Assembly (NCBI RefSeq): GCF_902167145.1
Contig: NC_050099.1
Span: 16,444,434-16,508,433 of the forward strand
DNA from: Zea mays
Lineage: Eukaryota; Streptophyta; Magnoliopsida; Poales; Poaceae
Reading direction: 5' to 3'
DNA length: 64,000 bases
Shown: piece after piece, positions 1 through 10,956 of the stretch
Position numbering within the stretch: the stretch's first letter is position 1
How the letters are laid out: each line of letters starts with the position of its first letter
Program-made: the position numbers and the translations under genes
Notes under the pieces: generated by a model
The model's input: only the letters and a program-made list of their open reading frames with translations
What the model was told of the DNA's origin: nothing
Databases searched by the model: none

Positions 1-965
1 AAGGGAGGTCGGCCTCAGGAACTCGCCAGCTTCGGGAAACTCCAACGGCTAGTCCGCTATAATTCACCGGACTGTCCGGTGTGCACCGGACTGTCCGGTG
101 CGACTCCGGAGCAACGGCTACCTCCGCGCCAACGGCTCTCTGCCGCGCATTCAATGCGCGCTCTGCGCGCGCAGATGTCAGGCGCGCCCATTCCGGCACA
201 CCGGACAAGGAACAGTAGATGTCCGGTGTGCACCGGACATCCAGGCGGGTCCACAAGTCAGGAGCTCCAACGGCTAGAATCCAACGGCAGTGATGACGTG
301 GCAGGGGCACCGGACTGTCCGGTGTGCACCGGACTGTCCGGTGCGCCATCGAGCAGACAGCCTCCCCAACGGCCACTTTTGGTGGTTGGGGCTATAAATA
401 CCCCAACCACCCCACCATTCATTGCATCCAAGTTTTCCACTTCCCAACTACTACAAGAGCTCTAGCATTCAATTCTAGACACACCAAAGAGATCAAATCC
501 TCTCCAAATTCCACACAACGCCATAGTAATTAGAGAGAGTGATTTGCTTGTGTTCTTTCGAGCTCTTGCGCTTGGATTGCTTTCTTCCTTCTTGATTCTT
601 TCATTGCAATCAAACACACTTGAAATTGAGGCAAGAGACACCAATCTTGTGGTGGTCCTTGTGGGAACTTTGTGTTCCAAGTGATTGAGAAAAGAAAGCT
701 CACTCGATCCGTGGATCGTTTGAGAGAGGGAAGGGTTGAAAGAGACCCGGCCTTTGTGGCCTCCTCAACGGGGAGTAGGTTTGCAAGAACCGAACCTCGG
801 TAAAACAAATCTCTGTGTCTCACTTGCTTATTCGCTTGGGATTTGTTTTGCGCCCTCTCTAGCGGACTCGTTTCTTGATTACTAACGCTAACCCCGGCTT
901 GTAGTTGTGTTTATATTTGTAAATTTCAGTTTCGCCCTATTCACCCCCCCTCTAGGCGACTTTCA
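1..965 (+). repeat. 3' part of a Copia (SIRE/Opie-like) LTR
   Basis: The window opens inside an LTR whose 5' end is outside. It carries clustered copies of the near-palindrome CACCGGACTGTCCGGTG (around 64-99 and 308-343) and a TATA box TATAAATA at 393-400. It ends CTAGGCGACTTTCA, the same terminus as the Copia 5' LTR at 7345-7358. No primer binding site follows, so this is a 3' LTR or solo LTR of a different copy, inserted into the older sequence that continues at 966. Confidence 0.85.
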
Positions 966-2502
966 ACAACCACGTGAAGGGGTACAGGGTAACCTCAGCC
1001 GTCGAATCAGACATCAACGACCCAGATTAGATCACGCAGGCGCGTGCGCGGGCGCGGCTGACAAGCGGGGCCAGGGCGCCAGCGAGCCAGGGCGGGCTGA
1101 CCGGCCGGGCCCAGGGGCAGAGACATGGGTGAGGGGGTGAGAGAGGAGAGACAGTTGGATCTGGATCGGAGGGCTACGATCAGATCCGCTCGGGTTGAGT
1201 CTAAACCTCCCGATCTCGGGTGGACGACCGAGATCTAACGACAGGAAGGCGTACTTAGGCGCGGTGGCGCCGCTCGGTCCCACGGCGGGAGTTCACCGGA
1301 GACGAGCAGACTGGCCACGGCGGGGCTCTCGTGGCTTAGGGAAGGGACCAGACACGTTCAGCACGTCACGGTGAACACAACCGTGGGCACAGAACCGGCA
1401 TGGGGGCTCCAGAGAGCGCAGACCGCAGTGAAAAAAGTTCCGCGGCGGCGCAGCTAACTCCGGCGAGCAATTGCGCGGGCTCTGGTGCGGTACTTGGCGA
1501 ATTAAGGGCATGGGAAAGTTGCTCACCTCGAGTGCGAACTCTGGTACGCTTAGAGAACGGCGGGGGTGCGATGGAGCCTCAGGTCGACGGCGGCGAGGCT
1601 CCGACCGCGCAAGAACTGCTCCGGTTATCATGGACCGGGCGCAACAGGGAGGGAGAGGGCACACCGAAGGGTGTCCCGAGTAGCTGACGGCAAGGCGAAG
1701 CTCACCGTGGCACTTGACGGGGCACGGGCGCAACAGCGGCCACAGAACAGGCGGTGGACGTCGGCGGGCGGTGGCAGAGCTCTCGGTTTGCGCGGGTAGA
1801 GCGAGAGAGAGGACGAGGGAGCTGGGCAGAGGGTGCAAATGGGAGAGGGGAGGTGGGCGAGCAGGGCGCGTGGCTCAAAAGGGGCGTGGGGGCTCGGACG
1901 TGGCCGGGGAACACGTGGTCGTGGGCGCGTCCACGGCGGGGAGATCGTGGGCGAAAGGTTAGAGACGACTGACAGGTGGGGACGGCAGGACATAGAGAGG
2001 GGAGCGGGTGCGCGCGGGAGAACTAGCGCTGACATGTCTGGCCCACGCGAGAGAGAGAGAGAGAGGGAGAGAGGCGCGACCGGGTTGGCGCCGACAGGCG
2101 GGACCCGCCTGTCCGGCAGAGGGGGCGCGCGGGCTGGGCTAAATGGGCCGGCCTGGGCTGAAATGGCTTTTTATATTTTCCTGGAATTTTTATTGCCTTT
2201 TCTATTTATTTTCTCTAGGGTTTTCAATTCAAATTCAATTCAAGTTTCAAATTCAAACCAAATCAAATATGTGCAACAATTCAAAGAATATTTAGGCTCA
2301 ATATGATGCAACATTCCATGACTCATATGTTTTGGGAAAAATAAAATAAATAATCCCTCACTAATGCAACTAACTATAATTAAAAGAGTAAGAGAGAGAG
2401 AGAAACTAGAGAGAGAAACTAGAGTGAGATAGAGAAGAGTAACACATGAATTTGGGTGATCATTAGAAAGAAATTTTATACCCCCAAATTCAGGATGTTA
2501 CA
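966..2502 (-). repeat. antisense fragment of a chromovirus (Tekay-type) LTR
   Basis: Read on the minus strand from 2502, this begins TGTAACATCCTGAATTTGGG, closely matching the start of the Tekay LTR at 7913 (TGTAACGCCCTGAATTTGGG). It also shares the block with 'gtcatgg-atgttgcatcat'. Near 1000 it resembles solo LTR D around 51840-51900 (stretch with 'gaatcaacga..accccttc'). The rest of the LTR is cut off by the Copia LTR ending at 965. GA-rich microsatellites lie at about 2048-2072 and 2390-2430. The short ORFs here are not credible genes. Confidence 0.7.
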
Positions 2503-3230
2503 TCTATATACCAAATATATCACATTGTATAGCTCCCTACCCGAGCATGGCTCCACTGCTATGCTTGGAAATAGATGTGCCAACAAATCCACAAAGTTCA
2601 GATCATACTCCTATAGACAAAAAACACACAAAACTAGATGCTACGTAGTTCAACTACAAGAAGAATTACTAGTTGGTACACACTTGTGTCATGTGGAAGG
2701 TTAGCCAAGTTACTCTAGCAGTTGTCGCGTTGACAATCTGACATTAGGTAGAATTTTCCATAAGCGAACTAGTAGATCTTCCTCTACCAGCTCCTTCTCG
2801 TTGAGTCACACTGAATCCTTGGCTCTAAGGTATTCAAAGTCGTACAACTCATGTCACTATATATAGAAACTAGACTCACTGCTTGAGGAAGCTAGAGACT
2901 ATTCCTATGGTGGCCTTGTAGCCTTCAACTCCCAAGTCTTCTAGAGTAGCGGCCAGATAGTAGCCTTCTTGATATTAGTAACCCAATCACTCCACCATTG
3001 ATTCACTACTAGAGAGAACCTAGTCGCCTTACTAATAGAAGAGTATGATTTGCCATGTAGAATTAGTTACTCTTTTAGTTTTTGTTGGTGTCTCAAAGAG
3101 TATTGTCAAAGTAGTCGTCTGTTGGTCACTTGTTTTCAATTGTTACATAGCAACAAAAACAAGGAAACACAAGTTAGAAGATTACAACCTTCTCCCCTCC
3201 ATTACTCCTTCCCTGAAGGATAATTAAAGG
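2503..3230. other. unclassified intergenic sequence, no gene seen
   Basis: AT-rich sequence without a convincing ORF, repeat terminus or RNA gene. It lies between two LTR relics and is probably decayed transposon or ordinary intergenic DNA. Confidence 0.5.
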
Positions 3231-3800
3231 GGAGAAGATAAGAAATGAGGACGAAAAGATGTTATGAACCGCATAAAGAAAGAGTAACCGAAGGGTGAAA
3301 CATGCAACTCATCTTTATGCCTTGGCCATTATCATTTCGTCCTTCTCAATATAACATATAATTACAAGCATACCTTCGGCTTTACACGAGAAGTAGCTCG
3401 AAGGTACTTCGAAGGCTGAGCTAAACGAAGCCATCAACCATTAAAAGGTGAATTTATGCATGGCATTGTTCACCTATTTATAGGAAAGAGTTACAACTTC
3501 ATATGAAATTACAAGCATGCCCACGAAGTTTACAAATATGATTTACAAGTTTCACAGGGGCATCATTGTCTTTTCTCTTTCTTTCTTGCCACACAAGTCT
3601 TCAACACTTCCCCTTTCCTTGCTTTATGCACGAAGCCTTTCTTGACGCCGAAGGTGGTGACCTCGATGCACACCTTCGTCACGTACATGTCCGAGTGAGG
3701 CCCTTCGTAGGTTGCTTCGACCGAAGGCCAACTTTGTCTATCCTTCATATAGTACCTCAAACACACTTTCTCAAGCCAAAGGTGAGGTAAAGATAGGAGG
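3231..3800 (-). repeat. CTTCG-rich (Huck-like) LTR relic, antisense
   Basis: On the minus strand this contains CCTATAAATAGGTGAAC (near 3467-3483) preceded by 'gtaatttcat', matching the layout of the Huck-like LTR at 62380-62420 (GTAATTTCAT then CCTATAAATAGATGAAC). Repeated CGAAGG motifs occur in both. No intact termini were found, so the limits are approximate. Confidence 0.5.
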
Positions 3801-3803
3801 AAT

Positions 3804-4052
3804 TCAAAGGTAGGCTACATAAAAGTGAACAAATATTGAGAGATGAGTAATGGAGTTGGGGTTGATATGGTTGATAGTGAAAGAGAAACAATATAACAAC
3901 CCTTCAAGAAAATACAAAGCCAGAAGCTCAAAAACCCATTGAAAATATGATATATAGACAATGATGCCACCCAACATTAGAGACAAGATGTGGTCATTGA
4001 GCGCTTTCCATTTGTTGATGGCCTTCTCTTCGAGCACCTCACAGGAACCCAA
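3804..4052 (-). pseudogene. relic of a Tat-type antisense ORF (Transposase_28-like)
   Basis: The minus-strand translation contains HINPNSITHLSIFVHFYVAYL-like sequence. This aligns with the antisense ORF of the Tat element in this window (segment HLNPNSILQISIFVHLCEAYL, inside 20579-22821). Only this short part is recognisable and the flanks do not match. It is a decayed fragment of a Gypsy-associated protein, not a working gene. It suggests that another Tat-like element once occupied this stretch. Confidence 0.55.
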
Positions 4053-6193
4053 AAAGAGTACATCAAACTTTCATGTCTTCAAGTGCTTCTATGCAAGGAA
4101 TGGGCTAGGAGGTCTCTATTTTGATGGCGCCATGCCCTTTGAAATCTTTGACTTTTTCTCCAACTTCTCATCATCTCGCATTCAATATGGGCACTAGCTA
4201 GGGCTTGATAATGAAAATTATATGGGTGCAAGAGTGCAAGGAAATACAAAGGCTGGAAGGCAGAGTTGCATGCTAAAAACTATTTACGATGAGATCATGT
4301 ATTTTTGGAAGAAATCAGGGGTATCTTCTCTTAGAGACTACCGTTATGGGCTTATGGCCACAACAAGCAAAATTTCTTAATGTCAGAGAGGTCAATGGGC
4401 ATATTCCTAAGAAAACCCAAAATAAGGTGGTGTGCCTTCCATGGCAAGCAAACTAAGCTAGTCGATTAAGCAAAGACAATCTTTGCAATACAATTATGGC
4501 TCCTCTATCATAGCTGACTAGGACTAGAATCATGCACTAGCCCTATAAACTATACAAAAGAGGCAAGAGTACTCCCCTTACAACATATTATACACAACAA
4601 CCCAATTCAAGGCTATTCATCATATATGAGTTAGGGTATCACCCTATTGAGCAACCAAAACCTACCTAAATTTCTTGGATGAAATCCTTATCATCTTGTT
4701 CTAGCTTGAGTTTATATGATTCTAGAGAAGAAGTGGTTATTACTTTCCCCATTGGATAAGGCTCAAGATTTGATTTTGTATTGGAATGTGTAGAATTAGT
4801 TAATATTGATAGATTAAAGTTCTTCTTGAGATTAATATCAAGGCTCCTTTCGTGATGTCAATGTAGGACTTTCATGAGTGTGTCCTAATCAAAAGTCTGA
4901 ATCCTCCATATCTAAGATGTATAAACTAAGAAGGATAATTAATATTTCTAGAAAAGAAGTTTGGAAAATTTGTCGGACAGAGTTATATATAAGTTCATCT
5001 CCTAGAAGGGCATTTGCTAAGGATATAGACATAATGCTTGTTCCCATGGTGAGATCAATTCTATTGATGAAATAAGGAATGGTTGTAGAGAATGAAAGGA
5101 TCCAAATTACTTTAGATGAGGTTCCGGCCTCCTTAAAACCCATTCATTTTTCATGATAGACGTAAGCTCTTGAAACATCTCATTGAGATAGTGTTTTTCA
5201 AGGCAAGTTGGGATATAAAAGTTTGGATCTTTTAGAGTAGATGACTTCTTTTGCATAGATTGATTTAAAAAGAAATTTCAAAAGTCAAATTTCTCCTTCC
5301 TTTAGAGATTCTTGGGCTAGTGGTTCAGGCTTGATAGCTAGAACTTGGAATGAGGTAGGTGGAGTTTTAGCTGGTGAGTCTTCTTGTTTTTTTCTTAGGG
5401 ATTTATTCCTTTTCTTTATCAGGAACTTCATCATGGACATTAGTTTAGGTTATATTCTCAAGGATTTTTTTTTCAAAAATTTCTCTCTCCTTGCTAATGA
5501 AAAGATGTAGAAAGGCTCCTCTAGCGGCTATATCAAGGAATTCTATAAGATTGTTGCCATGACCAAGGTAATCAAGGATAGAGGATGCTAAATATGTGTA
5601 CGAGCCCATGTCGTGCCGAGGCTCTATCACCTTTTGCTTGAAGTTTAGGATCTTCCTTTAAAGATGAACAACACAAGAGCTGATGATATATGCTAAGCTA
5701 AGGTAGATCTATAAGCTATTATCTCATCGTTGCTCACAGTTGCAATAGGCAAGGCAATAGAAAAAATAGAATCTATCTAAAGTGGCTATATAGTTGGTGC
5801 TTACCCTATTTTTTAAGATCTTTCCTCGCATGTAGTGGGATATGAAGATTAGATAGAGTTGTCACCACCAACTAGCACCCACAATGTAACCATGTAGCAA
5901 GTGACATACATAGGTTATGTATAGTCTAGACACCATGTCTACACTATAACTCACTATTGTAACCTTGATCCATTCAGTCCCCTTGACAATGCTAGATCTA
6001 TCTACTGAAGTAATGTGATGTACCAAACAATGCAAGTTATAAAACTACTATACTAGAATCAGATATCTATTGCTATAAAAGAATCTAGGACGAGAAGATC
6101 ACAACTGCTGAGCTACAACTTGTATAAGATTTCTGATAGACCTTGGACTTTTACCATAATAGTTTGCTTGCTCTCTCTTCCTAGTTACATAAC
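4053..6193. other. AT-rich unclassified sequence, no gene seen
   Basis: About 2.1 kb with only short ORFs that have no recognisable domain, and no clear repeat ends. It is the flank into which the Copia element at 6194 inserted. The last bases before the LTR are GTTACATAAC. The Copia target duplication cannot be confirmed because its 3' LTR is interrupted and leaves the window. Confidence 0.5.
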
Positions 6194-7358
6194 TGAAAGG
6201 GAAATAGGGTTAATCTTTCTTACAATTAATTTTGGTGGTTGAATGTCCAACACAAATATATGGACTAACTAGTTTGCTCTAGAATACATGTTCTACAGCT
6301 GCAAAAGGTTCAACTCAAACCAATAAATATTCAAGTTAGGGACCCAATTCAAAAAGAGCAAAAAGGACTTGAGTGTGCTGTGGTCTGGCGCACCGGATTG
6401 TCCGGTGTGCCACCGGACAGTGTCCGATGCACCAGGACCGTACAAGGTCCAACCAGCCACTCTCGAGAAAACTCGGGCATGCTCCGTTATAATTCACCAG
6501 ACTGTCCGATGTGCCACCGGACTGTCCGGTGTGCCAGCGGGCAACGGCTATCCAGCGCGCAACGGTCAACTCTGACGGATGAACAGTGCAGCACAGTGCC
6601 ACGGCAGAAGTCAGAGTAGCAAGTCAGAGGGGCACCAGACTGTCCGGTGTGGCACCAGACTGTCCGGTGCCACAAGAGGACAAAGCCCCCAACAGTCAAC
6701 TGCTCTAGAACCCTAACGGTTGGGTGACGTGGCGGCACACCGGACAGCCTACAGTGCCTGTCCGGTGGCGCATCGGACTGTCCGGTGCGCCCATCGACAG
6801 CAGCCTCCCCAACGACTACTTTGGTGGTTGAGGGCTATAAATACCCCAACCACCACAACTCCAAGCATCCAAGATTTCTGATCATCACATTCAATACAAG
6901 AGCTCTAGCATTCACCTCAAATACTTAGTGACTTGTGAGAGAGTGATTTCGTGTTCTTTTGAGCTCTTGCCTCTTGGATTGCCTTTCTTCTTTCTCATTC
7001 TTGTTCTCAAGTGACTTGTAATCAAAGCAAGAGACACCTAAGAGTGTGGTGGTCCTTGCGGGGTCTTAGTGACCTGATTGATTAAGGGAAAGGCTCACTC
7101 GGTCTAAGTGACCATTTGAGAGAGGGAAAGGGTTGGAATAGACCCGGTCGTTGTGACCTCCTCAATGGGGACTAGGTTCTTTGGAACCGATCCTCGGTAA
7201 AACAAATCACCGTGTTCATTCGCTTGATTTCCGTTTGATTTGTTTTCCCCTCTCTCCCAGACTTGATTTTAGTTCTAACGTTAACCCTAGATTGTAGTGT
7301 GTGTTTAAAGTTGTAAATTTCAGATTACGCCTATTCACCCCCCTCTAGGCGACTTTCA
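6194..7358 (+). repeat. 5' LTR of the Copia element
   Basis: 1165 bp, beginning TGAAAGGGAAATAGGG and ending CTAGGCGACTTTCA. It is similar to the 3' LTR at 61597. The U3 part (6380-6790) carries repeated CACCGGACTGTCCGGTG-like inverted repeats. A TATA box TATAAATA lies at 6836-6843. Confidence 0.9.
6836..6843 (+). promoter_or_regulatory. TATA box of the Copia LTR promoter
   Basis: TATAAATA in the context GGGCTATAAATACCCCAACC. The same context occurs at 388-407 in the first LTR. Confidence 0.7.
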
Positions 7359-7359
7359 A

Positions 7360-7375
7360 TTGGTACCAGAGCCTG
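7360..7375 (+). other. primer binding site (initiator tRNA-Met type) of the Copia element
   Basis: TTGGTACCAGAGCCTG starts two bases after the LTR end and resembles the usual plant PBS TGGTATCAGAGC, with one mismatch in the core. Confidence 0.8.
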
Positions 7376-7406
7376 GTGCTTCATCAGAGTCTAACAACTC
7401 GAAGTG

Positions 7407-7912
7407 ATGTCGGGAGAACACGCCAAGAGGGAGATCATGACCGGCGACAAGCCCGCAAGCTCAGGGAGAACTCTTTCAAGGGAGTCCGACCACAAGCATA
7501 AGGAGGAATCCTCTTCCTCCACCAAGACGCATCAGAAGGGTGTCAAGAAGAATATGATGAAGAAGGTGGTCTACTATGAGACCGACTCTTCGTCACCCTC
7601 CACATCATCAAGCTCCGACTCGTTCATCGCTTCTAAGTGCCATGAGCGCAACAAGTATAGTAAGATGCTCCTACGCTATCCCCGTATTTCTAAGCGCGCT
7701 CCATTACTTTTCGTTCCCCTAGGCAAACCACCATATTTTGATGGTGAGGATTATTGTATGTGGAGTGATAAAATGAGGCATCATCTAACCTCACTCCACG
7801 AAAGCATATGGGGCATAGTTGAATTTGGAGCGTAGGTACCACAGGTGGGGGACAAGGACTACGACTCGGACGAGGTCGTCCAAATTAGGCACTTTAACTC
7901 CCAAGCCACGTC
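7407..7912 (+). pseudogene. gag: Copia gag, N-terminal part
   Basis: The start codon at 7407 lies 49 bp after the LTR. The protein has a charged, Ser-rich N-terminal region followed by the Copia Gag motif around 'GKPPYFDGEDYCMWSDKMRHHL', which belongs to the UBN2-type capsid domain. An in-frame TAG at 7833-7835 ends the reading frame. Downstream codons continue in the same frame into the insertion site, so the stop looks like a CAG to TAG change. The frame is then broken at 7913 by the chromovirus and resumes at 34559. Confidence 0.85.
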
Positions 7913-10855
7913 TGTAACGCCCTGAATTTGGGGGTAGAATTTTTTCTTCTTTTTACTCACCAAATTCAGGGGTTACTCTCTTTCCTTTTCCCGTTTCGCT
8001 CCTTCTTCTCAATTTCAAAGCAGTATTGTGACGGGTGTCCGTGCCATGTGTAAACAAAACCTAAGTGTCATGGGTGTTGCATCATGCTGAAGCATATTTT
8101 CTTGGTCTGATGTCGTGTTTAGTTGCGTGTTCGTCTCGTTCCGTTTCGGATTTCGGTTCGTGATCGGATTCCGTTTAGTGGTCGTGCGTGTCGTGAGTTT
8201 GGATCCGCGGTGTGGCCCATCCCGGCCCGGTCCTGCCCGCGCGCCCCTGGCGCCCCCTGCCCTCCCCATGCGCGCGCCCCCTCCCCCTGATCCATTTGTC
8301 TCATTTGATTTCTCCCGTGCAGTAACCTCCCTCTCCCTCTTCCACCTCTCTCTCTCTCTCCCCGTGGTGCCCTAGGGTTTGGAGACGGTGATCGCCGGAG
8401 TTTGGATCCCCAAGGTGAATTTCCCCTCCCCTCCCCTTCTCTCTCTCTCCTCCCCCTCCACTTCTTCTTCCGCGCGCGGCCCCCCTGCCCGCGCCGTCCT
8501 CGGCCCCCTCGCCCACGCCGCCCGCCGGTCCCGCGCCCACGCGGCCTCTCGGCCCTGCGCCCGCGCCGCCCTCGGCCCCCGTGCACGCGCCGCCCCCCGG
8601 CCCCACACCTCCCTCGGCCCCCGCGCCCTGCGCACCGCCCTCGACCGCGCCCGGCGAGCCCTCCCCCGGCGAGCCCCACCCCGGCGGCCTCCCCGTCGTG
8701 CGAGCCCCTGCCCGGCAGCCTCGCGCCCGGCGAGCCCCCTCCCCTGCCGCGCGCCCTCCCTGCCCGCGCGCCCTCCCCCCGGTGAGCCCCTCCCCTGCCC
8801 GCGCCCTCCACTGCTCCCCAGCGAGCCCCGCCCCCGTGCCTCCGGCCCCCCGCGCTGCGCCCTGGCCGCGCCCCGCCATGCCTCGACCGCGCGCCCCCGG
8901 CCGTGCCCCTGCCCGCACCCTCACGCGCCCCTGCCCGCGCCCGTGCCCCGACGACTCGCGTCCCGCGCGCCTGCACGGTTCGTGTGCCCTCGGCACGCGT
9001 AGCGTGCTCTCGCGAGTGCGACCGTAGTCGCGCCGCGCTTAACCCTCGTTCTAATCTATTTTAATTTTAGTTTAGTCGACATGCTGCGTCGCGCGCTTCG
9101 TCGCGCGACGATTCATTCTAAATTCGTCTTTATTAATGAGCTGCGTCGCGTGCTTCGTCACGCGACGATCCTTTTTAATTTATATTTATTAATGTGTTGT
9201 GTCGCGCGCTTCATCTAGCGACGATTCGTTTTAAATGCAGTTCTGTTGACGTAAGCCGTCGTGTGATTCGTCGCGCAACGCTTAACGTTTATCTATAATT
9301 AATGCAAGAATCTCGTTGCGCGCTCTATCGCGCGGCGAGTCGTTTATTTCTTAATTTAATTTAAATGCTATGTCGCGCGTCTCGCCGTGCGACCACTCCC
9401 TTTCATTCATCTTTATTTATTTATAATGATTAAATATAGAACATGACCTTACTTTATGCTAAACGCAGTGGCCAAATTAATGCCCTTCTGTTAAGCGAGT
9501 GGTTTAATTTATAATTATGTAACGTGATCGCTTCTCGGCTGTAGACCCGACTGTCATTTCCTCTTTCTCTCTTAACCGTAATTGCGAGCCCCGCGTGTAA
9601 CGTCTGTTTATTTATTGTATTCTATTGTATGGTGTACTGTTCTTTTGTATTAAATGTGTGAATGTATGTGTTTGCGCTCGTATAGAGAACGATCTGGTTG
9701 AAGAGCCTGAGAAACTTGCAGGAGAAGCCCCTGAGCAGTAGCTGGTTGGTGGAGGCAACTGTCCCTTGACCTATCTTTGTCCTATACATTCTATAATTCA
9801 CTTCCTGCATTTACACAGTTATACCTAAGGATTGACTAGCTTTTGTTATCCATGTCCTTGTTTACCTATTTGGGTTGGATTATTATTATTTAGCTTTATG
9901 CTATTGCTCAACTCTAATCAACGAACATGATGAGATTTATCAATGATACGATGTTTCCCTCCTTTATTATGATGTTATACTTGTGGCATTCAAGGGGGCT
10001 CGAGCGGTTTCTCGAGTGCCTCTCCGTAAGGACCTGTTCGTTGGATGACCGCTCGGGAAAACTGTGCAACCATGAGGGTGGAATGGGATGCCCTTAGCTG
10101 AATAATTAGAGGAACCAGGGTGTAGTTCGCTTAGCCGTCGTGCCGTTAATGGGGCTCGGTGTATGCGGCTCGCTCTGCCAAGGTTGGGTTCGCCCCCTTG
10201 GGGAGGAGTGCGGTGCATTTAGGAAACCTAACGGGCGGCTAGAGCCTCGGGGAATCTTTGTAAAGGCTACGTAGTGGTGCCCTGCTGGGTCACCTTGGTA
10301 GTGATCAATGGAGAGTCATGATCTCTGGGCAGAAAGGGAATCACGGCTTGTGGGTAAAGTGCGCAACCTCTGCAGAGTGTATGAAAACTGATATATCAGC
10401 CGTGCTCGCTGTTATGAGCGGCCAAGGGAGCTCCATTAATTAGAGATACTTGATTAGTGGTACTTGATCAGAGATGTTCGGATTACAGGTGGCAATGAGA
10501 TTGATGGTTTTTGGTATGGACTCTGGTAATGGTAAGTGGTACTTTTTCCGTTTGGAAAGGAGTACGTTCGGGTTAATAACGTGGGTTAATTCTAAAACTT
10601 GGCTTTCTCTACTAGTAATAATAATCTGACCAACTAAAAGCAACTGCTTGACTTACCCCCACATAAAGCTAGTCCACTACAGCCAAACAGGATACTTGCT
10701 GAGTATGTTGATGTGTACTCACCCTTGCTCTACACACCAACCCCCCATCCCCAGGTTGTTAGCATTGCAACCACTGCTCAGGAGAAGATGAAGCCGTGGA
10801 AGGAGACTTCTAGGAGTTCCAAGATTACGATGAGTTCTAGGCGTGGGTTAGCTTG
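7913..10855 (+). repeat. 5' LTR of the chromovirus, 3' end missing
   Basis: Collinear with the 3' LTR (31435-34553) up to GTGGGTTAGC near 10855, where similarity stops abruptly. The last ~240 bp of the LTR, including the GTGTGACA terminus, and the PBS are absent. Internal landmarks are a very C-rich stretch (8410-8990) and hairpin-like TCGCGCG repeats (9070-9400). A block conserved with other LTRs lies at about 9985-10440. Compared with the 3' LTR it has one more TCGCGCG unit near 9130-9190. The long minus-strand ORFs here are composition artefacts. Confidence 0.85.
9070..9400 (+). repeat. TCGCGCG hairpin minisatellite in the LTR
   Basis: About six diverged units of roughly 60 bp, each with an inverted pair such as GCGTCGCGCG...CGTCGCGCGACG separated by TTC, embedded in AT-rich spacers. 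The 3' LTR has the same array at 32585-32850 with one unit fewer. Confidence 0.75.
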
Positions 10856-10956
10856 CTAAAATCTTTTTGTTTATTCTAATTCCTCATTTATTCATAGTTT
10901 ACTTGCTGGTCATACTAGTTATGTTCTCACTCTTATGCTTGCGGTGTCTTTTGTAG

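Noticed and set aside
4878..5143. Small overlapping ORFs on both strands
   Set aside because: AT-rich sequence, no domain and no similarity to anything I recognise.
8119..8996. Long minus-strand ORFs (up to 285 codons) and plus-strand ORFs in the C-rich LTR region
   Set aside because: Gly/Arg/Ala- or Pro/Arg-rich products are expected from C-rich DNA in any frame. The frames are not kept in the other LTR (31832-32502).
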